From Elusimicrobiota bacterium (GTDB lineage Bacteria; Elusimicrobiota; Elusimicrobia; UBA1565; UBA9628), in NCBI GenBank assembly GCA_023249695.1, contig JAHFCD010000197.1:1-5487 (forward strand): a DNA stretch of 5,487 nucleotides, in the 5' to 3' direction. The notes beneath the pieces are model-generated. The model was not told the DNA's origin. It did not search any database and saw nothing but the letters and a program-made list of their open reading frames with translations. This document shows, piece after piece, positions 5,327 to 5,487 of the stretch. How positions within the stretch are numbered: the stretch's first letter is position 1; the number at the start of each line of letters is the position of its first letter. The position numbers and the translations under genes are program-made.

Positions 5327-5487
5327 CGCAGTTCGCCTCCTTCAAGAGACAGCAGGTGCGAGAAAGCCTTGTCGAGCGCCAGCGGCTCGATCGTGGGCGC
5401 CGTCAGCGCGCCGCAGCCGAGCAGCCGCTCGCGCGTCGCGCGGTCGAGCACCGCCCAGGCGCGGACAAGCCCCTCGCCGCCGAGCGC
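5323..5487 (-). CDS. ABC transporter ATP-binding protein, C-terminal end only
   Basis: The last 54 residues of a protein that continues beyond the right edge. No Walker A, signature or Walker B motif falls in the window. The tail ends with IEPLALDKAFSHLL followed by SLEGGELR, matching the usual end of ABC-2-type ATPases (a conserved PSLEDIFLHLTG-like helix), preceded by a strand-helix unit VRAWAVLDRATRERLL as in their C-terminal regulatory region. Its TGA overlaps the ATG of the permease-like gene, a classic ATPase-permease arrangement. The ATPase would power the membrane proteins encoded downstream. The family call is based on this tail plus the gene order. Confidence 0.65.
   Translation of the reverse strand, partial: ALGGEGLVRAWAVLDRATRERLLGCGALTAPTIEPLALDKAFSHLLSLEGGELR
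5336..5342 (-). promoter_or_regulatory. Strong Shine-Dalgarno sequence for the permease-like gene
   Basis: On the minus strand these bases read AAGGAGG, 9 bases before the ATG at 5326. It lies inside the end of the ATPase gene and fixes the start of the 123-residue protein. The next gene in the operon has nothing comparable. Confidence 0.8.

Noticed and set aside
4959..5345. Upstream extension of the 497-residue membrane protein to an ATG at 5345 (626 codons)
   Set aside because: The extension is Arg/Gly/Pro-rich and lies over the permease-like gene in another frame. That permease gene has a strong AAGGAGG and overlaps ATGA at both ends, so it is the real gene there.

Overview
The window is about 5.5 kb of high-GC bacterial DNA. 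It is densely coded, with 4-base ATGA overlaps between neighbouring genes, Shine-Dalgarno-type start sites and several exported or membrane proteins. Nothing in it fixes the taxon. The style (GC-rich, Ala/Lys/Arg-rich proteins, many small exported proteins of unknown role) suits a GC-rich environmental bacterium such as Elusimicrobiota, Acidobacteriota or a similar lineage, but that is a guess. No rRNA, tRNA, CRISPR array, transposase or phage gene was found.

Left part, plus strand (1-1947): a HAD-superfamily phosphatase runs in from the left edge. It is coupled by an ATGA overlap to a secreted 2H phosphoesterase with two HxT/S motifs. A short, proline-rich, single-pass membrane protein of 89 residues follows. 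It seems to have its own promoter: a perfect TATAAT lies 7 bases before its best start codon, so the message may be leaderless. A strong inverted repeat at 1959-1989 closes this block and separates it from the convergent minus-strand genes.

Middle (2011-3464): a minus-strand gene encodes a 369-residue, membrane-anchored or exported, all-helical protein that looks like a HEAT-type alpha-solenoid. A 344-base non-coding stretch lies upstream of it. That stretch holds a candidate promoter, a perfect 14-base palindrome with a partial copy nearby, and a small hairpin beyond the end of the next gene.

Right part, minus strand (3465-5487): three genes joined by two ATGA overlaps, read from the right edge leftwards. 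They are the C-terminal tail of an ABC transporter ATPase, a 123-residue three-helix membrane protein resembling the N-terminal half of an ABC-2 permease, and a 497-residue protein with four membrane helices followed by a large extracytoplasmic domain probably built of beta-propeller-like repeats. Positive-inside topology suggests the last two could together form one split ABC-2 permease carrying an external sensor or substrate domain. This is the most interesting feature of the window.
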